64,000 nt of DNA, from contig JASEVX010000008.1 of NCBI GenBank assembly GCA_031761405.1, positions 68,075,418 through 68,139,417 of the forward strand. The letters run 5' to 3'. Source of the DNA: Serripes groenlandicus. Its lineage: Eukaryota; Mollusca; Bivalvia; Cardiida; Cardiidae. Position 1 is the first letter of the stretch; each line of letters opens with the position of its first letter. The notes under the pieces are model-generated. The model worked only from the letters and a program-made list of their open reading frames with translations, made no database searches and was not told where the DNA came from. A program made the translations under genes and the position numbers. Below, one piece after another: positions 11,341-23,968 of this stretch.

Positions 11341-12283
11341 TGTATTACAGTTATAACTCGCTGTTTCCTTGGTACTCTACCTGTACTTCCGGTATTACAG
11401 TTATAACTCGCTGTTTTCCTTGGTACTCTACCTGTACATCCGGTATTAGTTATAACTCGCTGTTTTCCTTGGTACTCTACCTGTACTTCCGGTATTAGTT
11501 ATAACTCGCTGTTTTCCTTGGTACTCTACCTGTACTTCCGGTATTAGTTATAACTCGCTGTTTCCTTGGTACTCTACCTGTACTTCCGGTATGAGTTATA
11601 ACTCAATGTTTCCTTGGTACTCTACCTGTACTTCCGGTATTAGTTATAACTCACTGTTTCCTTGGTACTCTACCTGTACTTCCGGTATTAGTTATAACTC
11701 GCTGTTTTCCTTGGTACTCTACCTGTACTTCCGGTATTAGTTATAACTCGCTGTTTTCCTTGGTACTCTACCTGTACTTCCGGTATTAGTTATAACTCGC
11801 TGTTTTCCTTGGTACTCTACCTGTACTTCCGGTATTAGTTATAACTCGCTGTTTTCCTTGGTACTCTACCTGTACTTCCGGTATTAGTTATAACTCGCTG
11901 TTTTCCTTGGTACTCTACCTGTACTTCCGGTATTAGTTATAACTCACTGTTTCCTTAGTACTCTACCTGTACTTCCGGTATTAGTTATAACTCGCTGTTT
12001 TCCTTGGTACTCTACCTGTACTTCCGGTATTAGTTATAACTCGCTGTTTTCCTTGGTACTCTACCTGTACTTCCGGTATTAGTTATAACTCGCTGTTTTC
12101 CTTGGTACTCTACCTGTACTTCCGGTATTAGTTATAACTCGCTGTTTTCCTTGGTACTCTACCTGTAGTTCCGGTATTAGTTATAACTCGCTGTTTTCCT
12201 TGGTACTCTACCTGTACTTCCGGTATTAGTTATAACTCGCTGTTTTCCTTGGTACTCTACCTGTACTTCCGGTATTAGTTATC
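11341..12283. repeat. Minisatellite array G, 49-bp unit, about 19 copies
   Basis: The unit contains ttagttataactcgctgttt then ccttggtactctacctgtac and ttccgg. It is very homogeneous, mainly with t-run length variants (cgctgtttcc/cgctgttttcc). High homogeneity suggests recent expansion or gene conversion. Confidence 0.95.
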
Positions 12284-12451
12284 CTGACACCGATGCATCA
12301 TTGAGCGACAAATAAGGAAATCAGTAATTCATTTAATTTCAGCTGGTCCCTAGTGTGACCAAAGAATCATGATGCTTTTAATGATGATTATTCTTCTGTG
12401 GACGACGATGATATATCCATCGATAATTTATAGAAGCGTTCCATAGTTTTG

Positions 12452-12571
12452 CTTAAATATCTAGTCGTCTAGTGTAGATTTCTTAAATGTCTAGTCGTCT
12501 AGTGTATATTTTTTAAATGTCTTGCCGTCTAGTGTAGATTTGCTTAAATGTCTAGTCGTCTAGTGTAGATT
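12452..12571 (+). repeat. Minisatellite array H, 30/31-bp unit, 4 copies, built from the MITE end
   Basis: Four units of ttaaatgtctagtcgtctag followed by tgtagattt(gc). The last unit runs directly into tgtatgtgggaaaggattaa, the terminal repeat of the palindromic MITE. In intact copies that end is preceded by a similar aagtcgtctgctncagat stretch, so the monomer looks like a multiplied subterminal segment of the element. Confidence 0.85.
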
Positions 12572-12592
12572 TGCTGTATGTGGGAAAGGATT
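12569..12592 (+). mobile_element. Palindromic MITE terminal fragment P4
   Basis: tgtatgtgggaaaggattaa matches the 3' terminal repeat seen at 23,945-23,968 and, inverted, at 33,067-33,085. Only the end of the element remains; the 32-bp AT-rich array begins immediately to its right. Confidence 0.6.
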
Positions 12593-12594
12593 AA

Positions 12595-13563
12595 TATATA
12601 CATGTATCTACATATTCCATTATAGCATATACTATAGATCGACATATTCCATTATAGCATATAATCTAAATCAACATATTCAATTATAGCATATGATATA
12701 GATCTACATACATAATTATAGCATGTTATATAGATTTACATATTACAAAATAGCATATAATGTAACTCTACATATTCCATTATAGCATACAATATAGATC
12801 TACATATTCTATTATAGCATATCATATATATCTACATATTCCATTTTTAGCATATAATATAAATCTACATATTCAATTATAGCATATGATATAGATCTAC
12901 ATATTCACTTTTAGCATGTTATATAGATTTACATATTCAATTATAGCATATAATGTAAATCTACATATTCCATTATAGCATATAATATAGATCTACATAT
13001 TCCATTATAGCATATAATATAGATCTACTTAATCCATTATAGCATATAATATAAATCTACATATTCAATTATAGCATATAAAATAGATCTACATATTCAA
13101 TTATAGCATATGATATAGATCTACATATTCACTTTTAGCATGTTATATAGATTTACATATTCAATTATAGCATATAATGTAAATCTACATATTCCATTAT
13201 AGCATATAATATAGATCTACATATTCCATTATAGCATATAATATAGATCTACTTAATCCATTATAGCATATAATATAAATCTACATATTCAATTATAGCA
13301 TGTTATATAGATTAACATATTCCATTATAGCATATAATGTAAATCTGCATATTCCATTATAGCATATAATATAGATCTACATATTCCATTATAGCATATA
13401 ATTTAAATCTACATATTCAATTAAAGCATATGATATAGATCTACATATTCGATTACAGCATGTTATATATATCTACATATTCAATTATAGCATGTTATAT
13501 AGATCTATATATTCAATTAGTGCATGTTATATAGATCTACATATACAATTATAGCATATAATC
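12595..13563. repeat. Minisatellite array I, AT-rich 32-bp unit, about 30 copies
   Basis: The unit is built on catattccattatagcat plus ataatatagatcta. A higher-order repeat is visible: the variant cacttttagcatgtt occurs at 12,906 and 13,130, 224 bp (7 units) apart, followed by the same order of variant units. No coding content. Confidence 0.94.
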
Positions 13564-13672
13564 ACAAAAGTCGAAGCATTTTGATTTTTTCCGCTGCAAA
13601 CGATTATAGAAACTTGGTTTCGTTTTAATGGCGTAAACAGTTTTTAGCGACCACGTGTTTAATGTGATGCAT

Positions 13673-16600
13673 TGCCACTAAGTAAGGCACACTAGTCATC
13701 CCGGGGCCATTAAGTAAGGTAAACTAGTCATCCCGGGGCCATTAAGTAAGTCACACTAGTCATCCCGGGGCCATTAAGTAAGGTACACTAGTCATCCCGG
13801 GGCCATTAAGTAAGGCACTATAGTCATCCCGGGGCCATTAAGTAAGGTACACTAGTCACCCCGGGGCCATTAAATAAGGCAAACTAGTCATCCCGGGGCC
13901 ACTAAGTAAGGCACAGTAGTCATCCTGGGGCCACTAAGTAAGGCACAGTAGTCATCCCGGGGCCACTAAGTAAGGCACAGTAGTCAACCCGGGGCCATTA
14001 AGTAACCATTAAGTAAGGCACAGTAGTCATTCATGGGCCACTAAGTAAGGCACATAAGTCATCCCAGGGCCACTAAGTAAGGCACACTAGTCATCCCGGG
14101 GCCATTAAGTAAGGTACAGTAGTCATCCCGGGGCCATTAAGTAAGGCACAGTAGTCATCCCGGGGCCATTAAGTAAGGCACAGTAGTCATCCAGGGGCCA
14201 CTAAGTAAGGCACACTAGTCATCCCGGGGCCATTAAGTAAGGCACACTAGTCATCCCGGGGCCATTAAGTAAGGCACTCTAGTCATCCCGGGGCCATTAA
14301 GTAAGGCACACTAGTCAACCAGGGGCCATTAAGTAAGGCACAGTAGCCTTCCCGGGGCCACTAAGTAAGGCACACTAGTCATCCCGGAGCCACTAAGTAA
14401 GGCACACTAGTCATCCCGGGGCCATTAAGTAAGGCATTCTAGTCATCCCGGGGCCATTAAGTAAGGCACACTAGTCAACCAGGGGCCATTAAGTAAGGCA
14501 CATTTGTCATCCCGGGGCCATTAAGTAAGGCACTATAGTCATCCCGGGGCCATTAAGTAAGGTACACTAGTCATCCCGGGGCCATTAAGTAAGGCAAACT
14601 AGTCATCCCGGGGCCACTAAGTAAGGCACAGTAGTCATCCTGGGGCCACTAAGTAAGGCACAGTAGTCATCCCGGGGCCACTAAGTAAGGCACAGTAGTC
14701 AACCCGGGGCCATTAAGTAAGGCACGGTAGTCATTCCGGGGCCACTAAGTAAGGCACAGTAGTCATCCTGGGGCCACTAAGTAAGGCACAGTAGTCATCC
14801 TGGGGCCACTAAGTAAGGCACAGTAGTCATCCTGGGGCCACTAAGTAAGGCACAGTAGTCACCCCGGGGCCATTAAATAAGGCAAACTAGTCATCCTGGG
14901 GCCACTAAGTAAGGCACAGTAGTCATCCCGGGGCCACTAAGTAAGGCACAGTAGTCAACCCGGGGCCATTAAGTAACCATTAAGTAAGCCACAGTAGTCA
15001 TTCATGGGCCACTAAGTAAGGCACATAAGTCATCCCGGGGCCACTAAGTAAGGCACACTAGTCATCCCGGGGCCATTAAGTAAGGTACAGTAGTCATCCC
15101 GGGGCCATTAAGTAAGGCACAGTAGTCATCCCGGGGCCATTAAGTAAGGCACAGTAGTCATCCCGGGGCCACTAAGTAAGGCACACTAGTCATCCCGGGG
15201 CCATTAAGTAAGGCACACTAGTCATCCCGGGGCCATTAAGTAAGGCACTCTAGTCATCCAGGGGCCATTAAGTAAGGCACACTAGTCAACCAGGGGCCAT
15301 TAAGTAAGGCACAGTAGCCTTCCCGGGGCCACTAAGTAAGGCACACTAGTCATCCCGGAGCAACTAAGTAAGGCACACTAGTCATCCCGGGGCCATTAAG
15401 TAAGGCATTCTAGTCATCCCGGGGCCATTAAGTAAGGCACACTAGTCAACCAGGGGCCATTAAGTAAGGCACATTTGTCATCCCGGGGCCATTAAGTAAG
15501 GCACTATAGTCATCCCGGGGCCATTAAGTAAGGTACACTAGTCATCCCGGGGCCATTAAGTAAGGCAAACTAGTCATCCCGGGGCCACTAAGTAAGGCAC
15601 AGTAGTCATCCTGGGGCCACTAAGTAAGGCACAGTAGTCATCCCGGGGCCACTAAGTAAGGCACAGTAGTCAACCCGGGGCCATTAAGTAAGGCACGGTA
15701 GTCATTCCGGGGCCACTAAGTAAGGCACAGTAGTCACCCCGGGGCCACTAAGTAAGGCACAATAATCATTCCGGTGCCATTAAGTAAGGTACACTAGTCA
15801 TCCCGGTGCCACTAAGTAAGGTACACTAGTCATCCCGGGGCCATTAAGTAAGGCACACTAGTAATCCCGGGGCCACTAAGTAAGGTACAGTAGTCATCCC
15901 GGTGCCATTAAGTAAGGCACACTAGTCATCGCGGAGCCACTAAGTAAGGCACACTAGTCATCCTGGGGCCACTAAGTAAGGCACACTAGTCATCCCGGGG
16001 CCACTAAGTAAGGCACACTAGTCATCCCGGGGCCATTAAGTAAGGCACACTAGTCATCCCGGAGCCACTTAGTAAGGCATACTAGTCATCCCGGGGCAAT
16101 TAAGTAAGGCACACTAGTCATCCCGGGGCCACTAAGTAAGGCACACTAGTCATCCCGGGGCCATTAGGTAAGGCACACTAGTCATCCCGGAGCCACTAAT
16201 TAAGGCACAGTAGTCATTCCGGGGCCACTAAGTAAGGCACACTAGTCATCCCGGAGCCACTAAGTAAGGCACCCTAGTCATTCCGGGGCCAAAAGTAAGG
16301 CACACTAGTCATCGCGGGGCCACTAAGTAATGCACACTAGTCATCCCGGTGCCATTAAGTAAGGCACAGTAGTTATCCCGGAGCCATTAAGTAAGGCACA
16401 CTAGTCACCCAGGGGCAATTAGGTAAGGCACACTAGTCATCCCGGGGCCCTTAAGTAAGGCACACTAGTCATCCAGGGGCCATTAAGTAAGGCACAATAG
16501 TCACCCAGGGGCAATTAGGTAAGGCACACTAGTCATCCCGGGACCCTTAAGTAAGGCACACTAGTCATCCCGGGGCCATTAAGTAAGGCACACTAGTCAT

Positions 16601-19600
16601 CCCGGGGCCATTAGCTAAGGCACACTAGTCATCCCGGGGCCACTAAGTAAGGCACACTAGTCATCCCAGAGCCACTAAGTAAGGCGCACTAGTCATCCGG
16701 AAGCAACTAAGTAAGGTACAGTAGTCATCCCAGAGCCATTAAGTAAGGTACACTAGTCATCCCGGGTCCATTAAGTAAGGTACAGTAGTCATCCCGGGGC
16801 CATTAAGTAAGGCACACTAGTCATCCCGGAGCCACTAAGTAAGGCACACTCGTCATCCCGGGGCCACTAAGTAAGGCACACTAGTCATCCCGGGGCCACT
16901 AAGTAATGCACACTTGTCATCCCGGGGCTATTAAGTAAGGCACACTAGTCATCCCGGAGCCACTAAGTAAGGCACACTGGTCATCCCGGGGCAATTAAGT
17001 AAGGAACACTAGTCATCCCGGGGCCACTAAGTAAGGTACACTAGTCATCGCGGGGCCACTAAGTAAGGCACACTAGTCATCCCGGTGCCATTAAGTAAGG
17101 CACAGTAGTCATCCCGGAGCCATTAAGTAAAGCACACTAGTCACCCAGGGACAATTAGGTAAGGCACACTAGTCATCCCGGGGCCCTTAAGTAAGGCACA
17201 CTAGTCATCCAGGGGCCATTAAGTAAGGCACACTAGTCACACAGGGGCAATTAGGTAAGGCACACTAGTCATCCCGGGACCCTTAAGTAAGGCACACTAG
17301 TCATCCCGGGGCCATTAAGTAAGGCACACTAGTCATCCCGGGGCCATTAGCTAAGGCACACTAGTCATCCCGGGGCCACTAAGTGAGGCACACTAGTCAT
17401 CCCAGAGCCACTAAGTAAGGCACACTAGTCATCCCGGAGCAACTAAGTAAGGTACAGTAGTCATCACGGAGCCATTAAGTAAGGTACACTAGTCATCCCG
17501 GGGCCACTAAGTAAGGTACACTAGTCATCGCGGCGCCACTAAGTAAGGCACACTAGTCATCCCGGGGCCACTAAGTAAGGCACACTAGTCATCCCGGGGC
17601 CATTAAGTAAGGCACACTAGTCATCCCGGGGCCATTAAGTAAGGTACAGTAGTCATCCCGGGGCCATTAAGTAAGGCACAGTAGTCATCCCGGGGCCATT
17701 AAGTAAGGCACAGTAGTCATCCCGGGGCCACTAAGTAAGGCACACTAGTCATCCCGGGGCCATTAAGTAAGGCACACTAGTCATCCCGGGGCCATTAAGT
17801 AAGGCACTCTAGTCATCCCGGGGCCATTAAGTAAGGCACACTAGTCAACCAGGGGCCATTAAGTAAGGCACAGTAGCCTTCCCGGGGCCACTAAGTAAGG
17901 CACACTAGTCATCCCGGAGCAACTAAGTAAGGCACACTAGTCATCCCGGGGCCATTAAGTAAGGCATTCTAGTCATCCCGGGGCCATTAAGTAAGGCACA
18001 CTAGTCAACCAGGGGCCATTAAGTAAGGCACATTTGTCATCCCGGGGCCATTAAGTAAGGCACTATAGTCATCCCGGGGCCATTAAGTAAGGTACACTAG
18101 TCATCCCGGGGCCATTAAGTAAGGCAAACTAGTCATCCCGGGGCCACTAAGTAAGGCACAGTAGTCATCCTGGGGCCACTAAGTAAGGCACAGTAGTCAT
18201 CCCGGGGCCACTAAGTAAGGCACAGTAGTCAACCCGGGGCCATTAAGTAAGGCACGGTAGTCATTCCGGGGCCACTAAGTAAGGCACAGTAGTCACCCCG
18301 GGGCCACTAAGTAAGGCACAATAATCATTCCGGTGCCATTAAGTAAGGTACACTAGTCATCCCGGTGCCACTAAGTAAGGTACACTAGTCATCCCGGGGC
18401 CATTAAGTAAGGCACACTAGTAATCCCGGGGCCACTAAGTAAGGTACAGTAGTCATCCCGGTGCCATTAAGTAAGGCACACTAGTCATCGCGGAGCCACT
18501 AAGTAAGGCACACTAGTCATCCTGGGGCCACTAAGTAAGGCACACTAGTCATCCCGGGGCCACTAAGTAAGGCACACTAGTCATCCCGGGGCCATTAAGT
18601 AAGGCACACTAGTCATCCCGGAGCCACTTAGTAAGGCATACTAGTCATCCCGGGGCAATTAAGTAAGGCACACTAGTCATCCCGGGGCCACTAAGTAAGG
18701 CACACTAGTCATCCCGGGGCCATTAGGTAAGGCACACTAGTCATCCCGGAGCCACTAAGTAAGGCACAGTAGTCATTCCGGGGCCACTAAGTAAGGCACA
18801 CTAGTCATCCCGGAGCCACTAAGTAAGGCACCCTAGTCATTCCGGGGCCAAAAGTAAGGCACACTAGTCATCGCGGGGCCACTAAGTAATGCACACTAGT
18901 CATCCCGGTGCCATTAAGTAAGGCACAGTAGTTATCCCGGAGCCATTAAGTAAGGCACACTAGTCACCCAGGGGCAATTAGGTAAGGCACACTAGTCATC
19001 CCGGGGCCCTTAAGTAAGGCACACTAGTCATCCAGGGGCCATTAAGTAAGGCACAATAGTCACCCAGGGGCAATTAGGTAAGGCACACTAGTCATCCCGG
19101 GACCCTTAAGTAAGGCACACTAGTCATCCCGGGGCCATTAAGTAAGGCACACTAGTCATCCCGGGGCCATTAGCTAAGGCACACTAGTCATCCCGGGGCC
19201 ACTAAGTAAGGCACACTAGTCATCCCAGAGCCACTAAGTAAGGCGCACTAGTCATCCGGAAGCAACTAAGTAAGGTACAGTAGTCATCCCAGAGCCATTA
19301 AGTAAGGTACACTAGTCATCCCGGGTCCATTAAGTAAGGTACAGTAGTCATCCCGGGGCCATTAAGTAAGGCACACTAGTCATCCCGGAGCCACTAAGTA
19401 AGGCACACTCGTCATCCCGGGGCCACTAAGTAAGGCACACTAGTCATCCCGGGGCCACTAAGTAATGCACACTTGTCATCCCGGGGCTATTAAGTAAGGC
19501 ACACTAGTCATCCCGGAGCCACTAAGTAAGGCACACTGGTCATCCCGGGGCAATTAAGTAAGGAACACTAGTCATCCCGGGGCCACTAAGTAAGGTACAC

Positions 19601-22016
19601 TAGTCATCGCGGGGCCACTAAGTAAGGCACACTAGTCATCCCGGTGCCATTAAGTAAGGCACAGTAGTCATCCCGGAGCCATTAAGTAAAGCACACTAGT
19701 CACCCAGGGACAATTAGGTAAGGCACACTAGTCATCCCGGGGCCCTTAAGTAAGGCACACTAGTCATCCAGGGGCCATTAAGTAAGGCACACTAGTCACA
19801 CAGGGGCAATTAGGTAAGGCACACTAGTCATCCCGGGACCCTTAAGTAAGGCACACTAGTCATCCCGGGGCCATTAAGTAAGGCACACTAGTCATCCCGG
19901 GGCCATTAGCTAAGGCACACTAGTCATCCCGGGGCCACTAAGTGAGGCACACTAGTCATCCCAGAGCCACTAAGTAAGGCACACTAGTCATCCCGGAGCA
20001 ACTAAGTAAGGTACAGTAGTCATCACGGAGCCATTAAGTAAGGTACACTAGTCATCCCGGGGCCACTAAGTAAGGTACACTAGTCATCGCGGCGCCACTA
20101 AGTAAGGCACACTAGTCATCCCGGGGCCACTAAGTAAGGCACACTAGTCATCCCGGGGCCATTAAGTAAGGCACACTAGTCATCCCGGGGCCATTAAGTA
20201 AGGCACACTAGTCATCCCGGGGCCATTAAGTAAGGTATACTAGTCATTCCGGGGCCACTAAGTAAGGCACACTAGTCATCCCGGGGCCATTAAGTAAGGC
20301 ACAGTAGTCATTCCGGGGACACTAAGTATGGCACACTAGTCATCCCGGGGCCATTAAGTAAGGCACACTAGTCATTCCGGGGACACTAAGTATGGCACAC
20401 TAGTCATCCCGGGGCCATTAAGTAAGGCACACTAGTCATCCCGGGGCCATTAAGTAAGGCACAGTAGTCATTCCGGGGCCACTAAGTAAGGCACACTAGT
20501 CATCCCGGGGCCATTAAGTAAGGTACATTAGTCATCCCGGGGCCATTAAGTAAGGCACAGTAGTCATTCCGGGGCCACTAAGTAAGGCACACTAGTCATC
20601 CCGGGGCCATTAAGTAAGGCACACTAGTCATCCCGGGGCCATTAAGTAAGGCACAGTAGTCATTCCGGGGACACTAAGTATGGCACACTAGTCATCCCGG
20701 TGCCATTAAGTAAGGTACACTAGTCATCCCGGGGCCACTAAGTAAGGCACACTAGTCATCCTGGGGCCACTAAGTAAGGCACACTAGTCTTCCCGGGGCC
20801 ACTAAGTAAGGCACACTAGTCATCCCGGGGCCATTAAGTAAGGCACAGTAGTCATCCCGGGGCCACTAAGTAAGGCACACTAGTCTTCCCGGGCCATTAA
20901 GTAAGGCACACTAGTCATCCCGGGGCCATTACGTAAGGCACAGTAGTAATCCCGGTGCCACTAAGTTAGGCACACTAGTCATCCCGGGGCCATTAAGTAA
21001 GGTACATTAGTCATCCCGGGGCCATTAAGTAAGGCACAGTAGTCATTCCGGGGCCACTAAGTAAGGCACACTAGTCATCCCGGGGCCACTAAGTAAGGCA
21101 CACTAGTCATCCCCGGGCCATCAAGTAAGGCACAGTAATCATTCCGGGGCCACTAAGTAAGGCATACTAGTCATCCCGGGGCCACTAAGTAAGGCACTAT
21201 AGTCATCCCGGGACCATTAAGTAAGGCACACTAGTCATCCCGGGGCCACTAAGTAAGGCACACTAGTCATCCCGGGGCCACTAATTAAGGCACACTAGTC
21301 ATCCCGGGGCCACTAAGTTAGGCACACTAGTCATCCCGGGGCCACTAAGTAAGGCACACTAGTCATCCCGGGACCATTAAGTAAGGTAAACTAGTCATCC
21401 CGGGGCCACTAAGTCAGGCACACTAGTCATCCCGGGGCCATTAAGTAAGGCACAGTAGTAATCCCGGTGCCACTAATTAAGGCACACTAGTCATCCCGGG
21501 GCCACTAAGTCAGGCACACTAGTCATCCCGGGGCCACTAAGTAAGGCACACTAGTCATCCAGGGTCCACTAAGGAAGGTACACTAGTCATCCCGGGGCCA
21601 TTAAGTAAGGCACAGTAGTCATCCCGGGGCCATTAAGTAAGGCACACTAGTCATTCCGGGGCCATTAAGTAAGGCACAGTAGTCATCCCGGGGCCACTAA
21701 GTAAGGCACAGTAGTCATCCCGGAGCCACTAAGTAAGGCACATTAGTCATCCCGGGGCCACTAAGTAAGGCACAGTAGTCATCCCGGAGCCATTAAGTAA
21801 GGCACACTAGTCTTCCCGGGGCCATTAAGTAAGTCACACTAGTCACCCCGGGGCCACTAAGTAAGGTACACTTGTCTTCCCGGGCCATTAGCTAAGGTAC
21901 ACTTGTCATCCCGGGGCCATTAAGTAAGGCACACTAGTCACCCAGGGTCCATTAAGTAAGGCACACTACTCACCCAGAGACCATTAAGTAAGACTCAATA
22001 TTCACCCAGGGAGCAT
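13673..22016. repeat. Large GC-richer minisatellite array J, 32-bp unit, about 260 copies
   Basis: The unit reads ccattaagtaaggcacac then tagtcatcccgggg, with cca(t/c)taag and cac(a/t)(c/g)tag as the main variable sites. Each consensus unit holds the palindrome cccggg. It contains at least two higher-order periods, 971 bp (30 units plus an 11-bp partial unit) and 2,559 bp. The last unit passes into cacccagggagcatgaata, which matches acccagggatcatgaata in the SINE at 692-946. The aaggcacac core also matches that SINE, so an origin from the SINE body is likely. Frames are broken and no gene is present. Confidence 0.95.
15065..20190. repeat. Tandem higher-order duplication, two 2,559-bp blocks within array J
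   Basis: Rare variants recur at constant distance: aataatcattccggtgcc at 15,761 and 18,320, cggcgcc at 17,531 and 20,090, aaggcattc at 15,402 and 17,961, each exactly 2,559 bp apart. The copies run about 15,065-17,630 and 17,624-20,190. Few differences are seen (for example gccactaat at 16,200 against gccactaag at 18,759). A shorter 971-bp offset links 14,110-14,740 with 15,081-15,711. Confidence 0.85.
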
Positions 22017-22530
22017 GAATACGTGTTCTGTCGTCTAATGTAACTGAAATAATGTTGAAAACGACGCACAACCCAAGTAAATAAAAACATCGTTTCAGTT
22101 TAAAATCGGAGATCTTCTCTTCTCGGGTAAAAACTAAATGAATCTAAAATGGTTTAGCTCCTTATTGCCCGTTTTAGCAATTAAATCACAAACTAATCAG
22201 TATCGCATAAATCAACAAACTGTTTTAACCACAAACAAGTTTGCAATGATTGATGGCTCTGGGTTAAGCGTGTTTCAGCAGAAGATGTTATAGTATTTTA
22301 TAGACAAAAACTGGTATATCTATAGATGGCACATGCCATCATGATATTTGGCAACACACGAGAGTTAAACTAAAACAGACATCGTTCCCGGCATCCTTCA
22401 AACAGTCGCCATTCAATTCAAATTCCTTAAACGCTAGCATACTAATTTTGGCCAAGTATGTTGTCTATATTTTTTCATTGGTGGTCCTTATTTGTTATTT
22501 AATAATAACTATTTTAATATTCATGTAATT
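22017..22530. other. Unique spacer, no gene seen
   Basis: AT-rich, non-repetitive sequence with stops in all frames. Nothing recognisable beyond short A/T runs. Confidence 0.45.
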
Positions 22531-22807
22531 TGAAAACATCTGATGAAAACATCTTATGAAAACATCTGATGAAAACATCCGATGAAAACATCCGATGAAA
22601 ACATCTGATGAATACATGAAAACATCCGATGAAAACATCTGATGAAAACATCCGATGAAAACATCTGATGAAAACATCTGATGAAAACATCCGATGAAAA
22701 CATCCGATGAAAACATTCGATGAAAACATATGATGAAAACATCTAATGGAAACATCTGATGAAAACATCTGATGAAAACATCCGATGAAAACATCTGATG
22801 AAAACAT
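22531..22807. repeat. Minisatellite array K, 13-bp unit, about 21 copies
   Basis: Repeats of gatgaaaacatc(t/c), with one shortened unit near 22,612 and a few variants (attcgatg, atggaaac). The right edge continues as gttttcaaaagttgtttgca, the 3' arm of the palindromic MITE, and the monomer resembles ttgaaaacattgtgg of that element's 5' arm. Three overlapping frames are open because 13 x 3 brings phase back; none is a gene. Confidence 0.93.
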
Positions 22808-22845
22808 AGTTTTCAAAAGTTGTTTGCAGCAAAGGACTGAGACGC
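22806..22845 (+). mobile_element. Palindromic MITE arm fragment P5
   Basis: gttttcaaaagttgtttgca matches gttttcaaaagttttctgct at about 33,213-33,232 in a longer copy. It borders the 13-bp array. Confidence 0.5.
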
Positions 22846-22936
22846 TTCTTCTAAAGAATAACGTTTAGTATATTTGCGAAAATAAACACATGTTCGCAGG
22901 ACTCTAACTTACTCTCTAATTATTACTAATGTAGAT

Positions 22937-23008
22937 AACAGTGTGGCAAGAGAGAAACTTGCTTATTATGAGCAATTTCTCCATTTGTTGCAATGTTTTC
23001 AACCCTTT
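22937..23008 (+). mobile_element. Palindromic MITE core fragment
   Basis: cagtgtggcaagagagaaac, then ttgcttattatgagcaattt, then ttgttgcaatgttttcaacc reproduces the inverted arms and hairpin core of the palindromic element. The terminal repeats are not adjacent, so this is a decayed or rearranged copy. Confidence 0.6.
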
Positions 23009-23892
23009 TCGAGTTAAAGTACATTGCCTGATGACTCTATCCACAAACAGCGCCCTATCTGTACCACCTGTTTAGAACAGAGAATCAGTTCAAAAATAGG
23101 CCATACACCTCACAATTTAATGAACAGTGCCTAATTACCCAATGCCAAAGATGTTTTATATGATAACTTACTAAAGGTAGATCCAGAAAAGTGTATTTCT
23201 GTACCTGTTTATCTTTAATCATTTTCTTTTTGCAGACGCTTTTTGACGCATCTGCAGCAGACGACATTTGAAACAAGAAATATCTTTAAAAATGATAAAA
23301 GGCGATCAATATGAGTAAACACTAAGAAATGGAGCATGCGCATATTATTTGATATTTTGTCTTACTTATTAGAATGACAGAAAACAACGTTAAATATGTA
23401 ATATTTGTTTTATTTATATACTTTGGTTTTGATATGAATGAAAGAGAGAAAAAGAGAGGTTGCCTTTGCCGGGAAGCGAACCACAGACCTTTCACTTGGC
23501 AATCCAAGTCAACATCCATTACACTAGCGCGACATGACATTACTACGTTCAAAGCCGAGATTGATCACATGGCTGGAGATTACGCGAGGCTCCCAAGAGG
23601 TGTATTATGTAACACAGTTTAAGTTTCAATTGACGATAAATAACTGAAAACTTGTCATATTTCATTTTAAAACTTCACCTTATAAGTGCCTCTCGTGGGA
23701 TCGCCAACTTAACTATGAACCAATCAAAACCTTTCATTTCCTTTATTTCTTCGACATTATTCATTAAATACAACATTTGATTGGTCTACAAGCTAGATCA
23801 TTTGTTTAACATCTAGGTCGAAACCAACGCTATCGCCGAAAAAAAATCAGTCAAAATATTTTCAAAATAATAACTAAACTTTTATTATGGTG
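23009..23892. other. Unique spacer with scattered MITE debris, no gene seen
   Basis: A short stretch at about 23,232-23,275 (gacgcatctgcagcagacga) matches the subterminal part of the palindromic MITE. The rest is unassigned AT-rich sequence. Small open frames on both strands overlap the tRNA-like stretch at 23,468-23,545 and have no recognisable domain. Confidence 0.4.
23468..23545 (-). other. tRNA-like sequence (tRNA pseudogene or SINE head relic)
   Basis: Read on the minus strand, an A-box-like tagtgtaatgg is followed about 30 bases later by a B-box-like ggttcgcttcc. Between them acttg and caagt can pair as an anticodon stem but leave a 6-base loop instead of 7, and the acceptor ends do not pair convincingly. 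No SINE body is visible downstream. I judge it a decayed tRNA-derived sequence rather than a working tRNA. Confidence 0.45.
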
Positions 23893-23968
23893 AGTTTCCA
23901 CATCTTTGCAGAGATGTTTTCAAACTTGCCTGCTGTTGATCCTTTGTATGTGGAAAAGGGTTAACCAT
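23893..23968 (+). mobile_element. Palindromic MITE 3' end, copy P6
   Basis: tttgcagagatgttttcaaa, cctgctgttgatcctttgta and tgtggaaaagggttaa follow the order of the 3' arm, and the segment ends in TTAA, the expected piggyBac-type target site. Confidence 0.6.

Noticed and set aside
12290..12450. Possible short acidic exon ending in a stop near 12,432 (DDYSSVDDDDISIDNL)
   Set aside because: All frames crossing the candidate upstream splice sites hit stops within a few codons; no transcript support.
13673..22016. CRISPR-like array with 32-bp repeats
   Set aside because: Units are directly contiguous with no unique spacers, there are no cas genes, and the genome is animal-like. It is a minisatellite.
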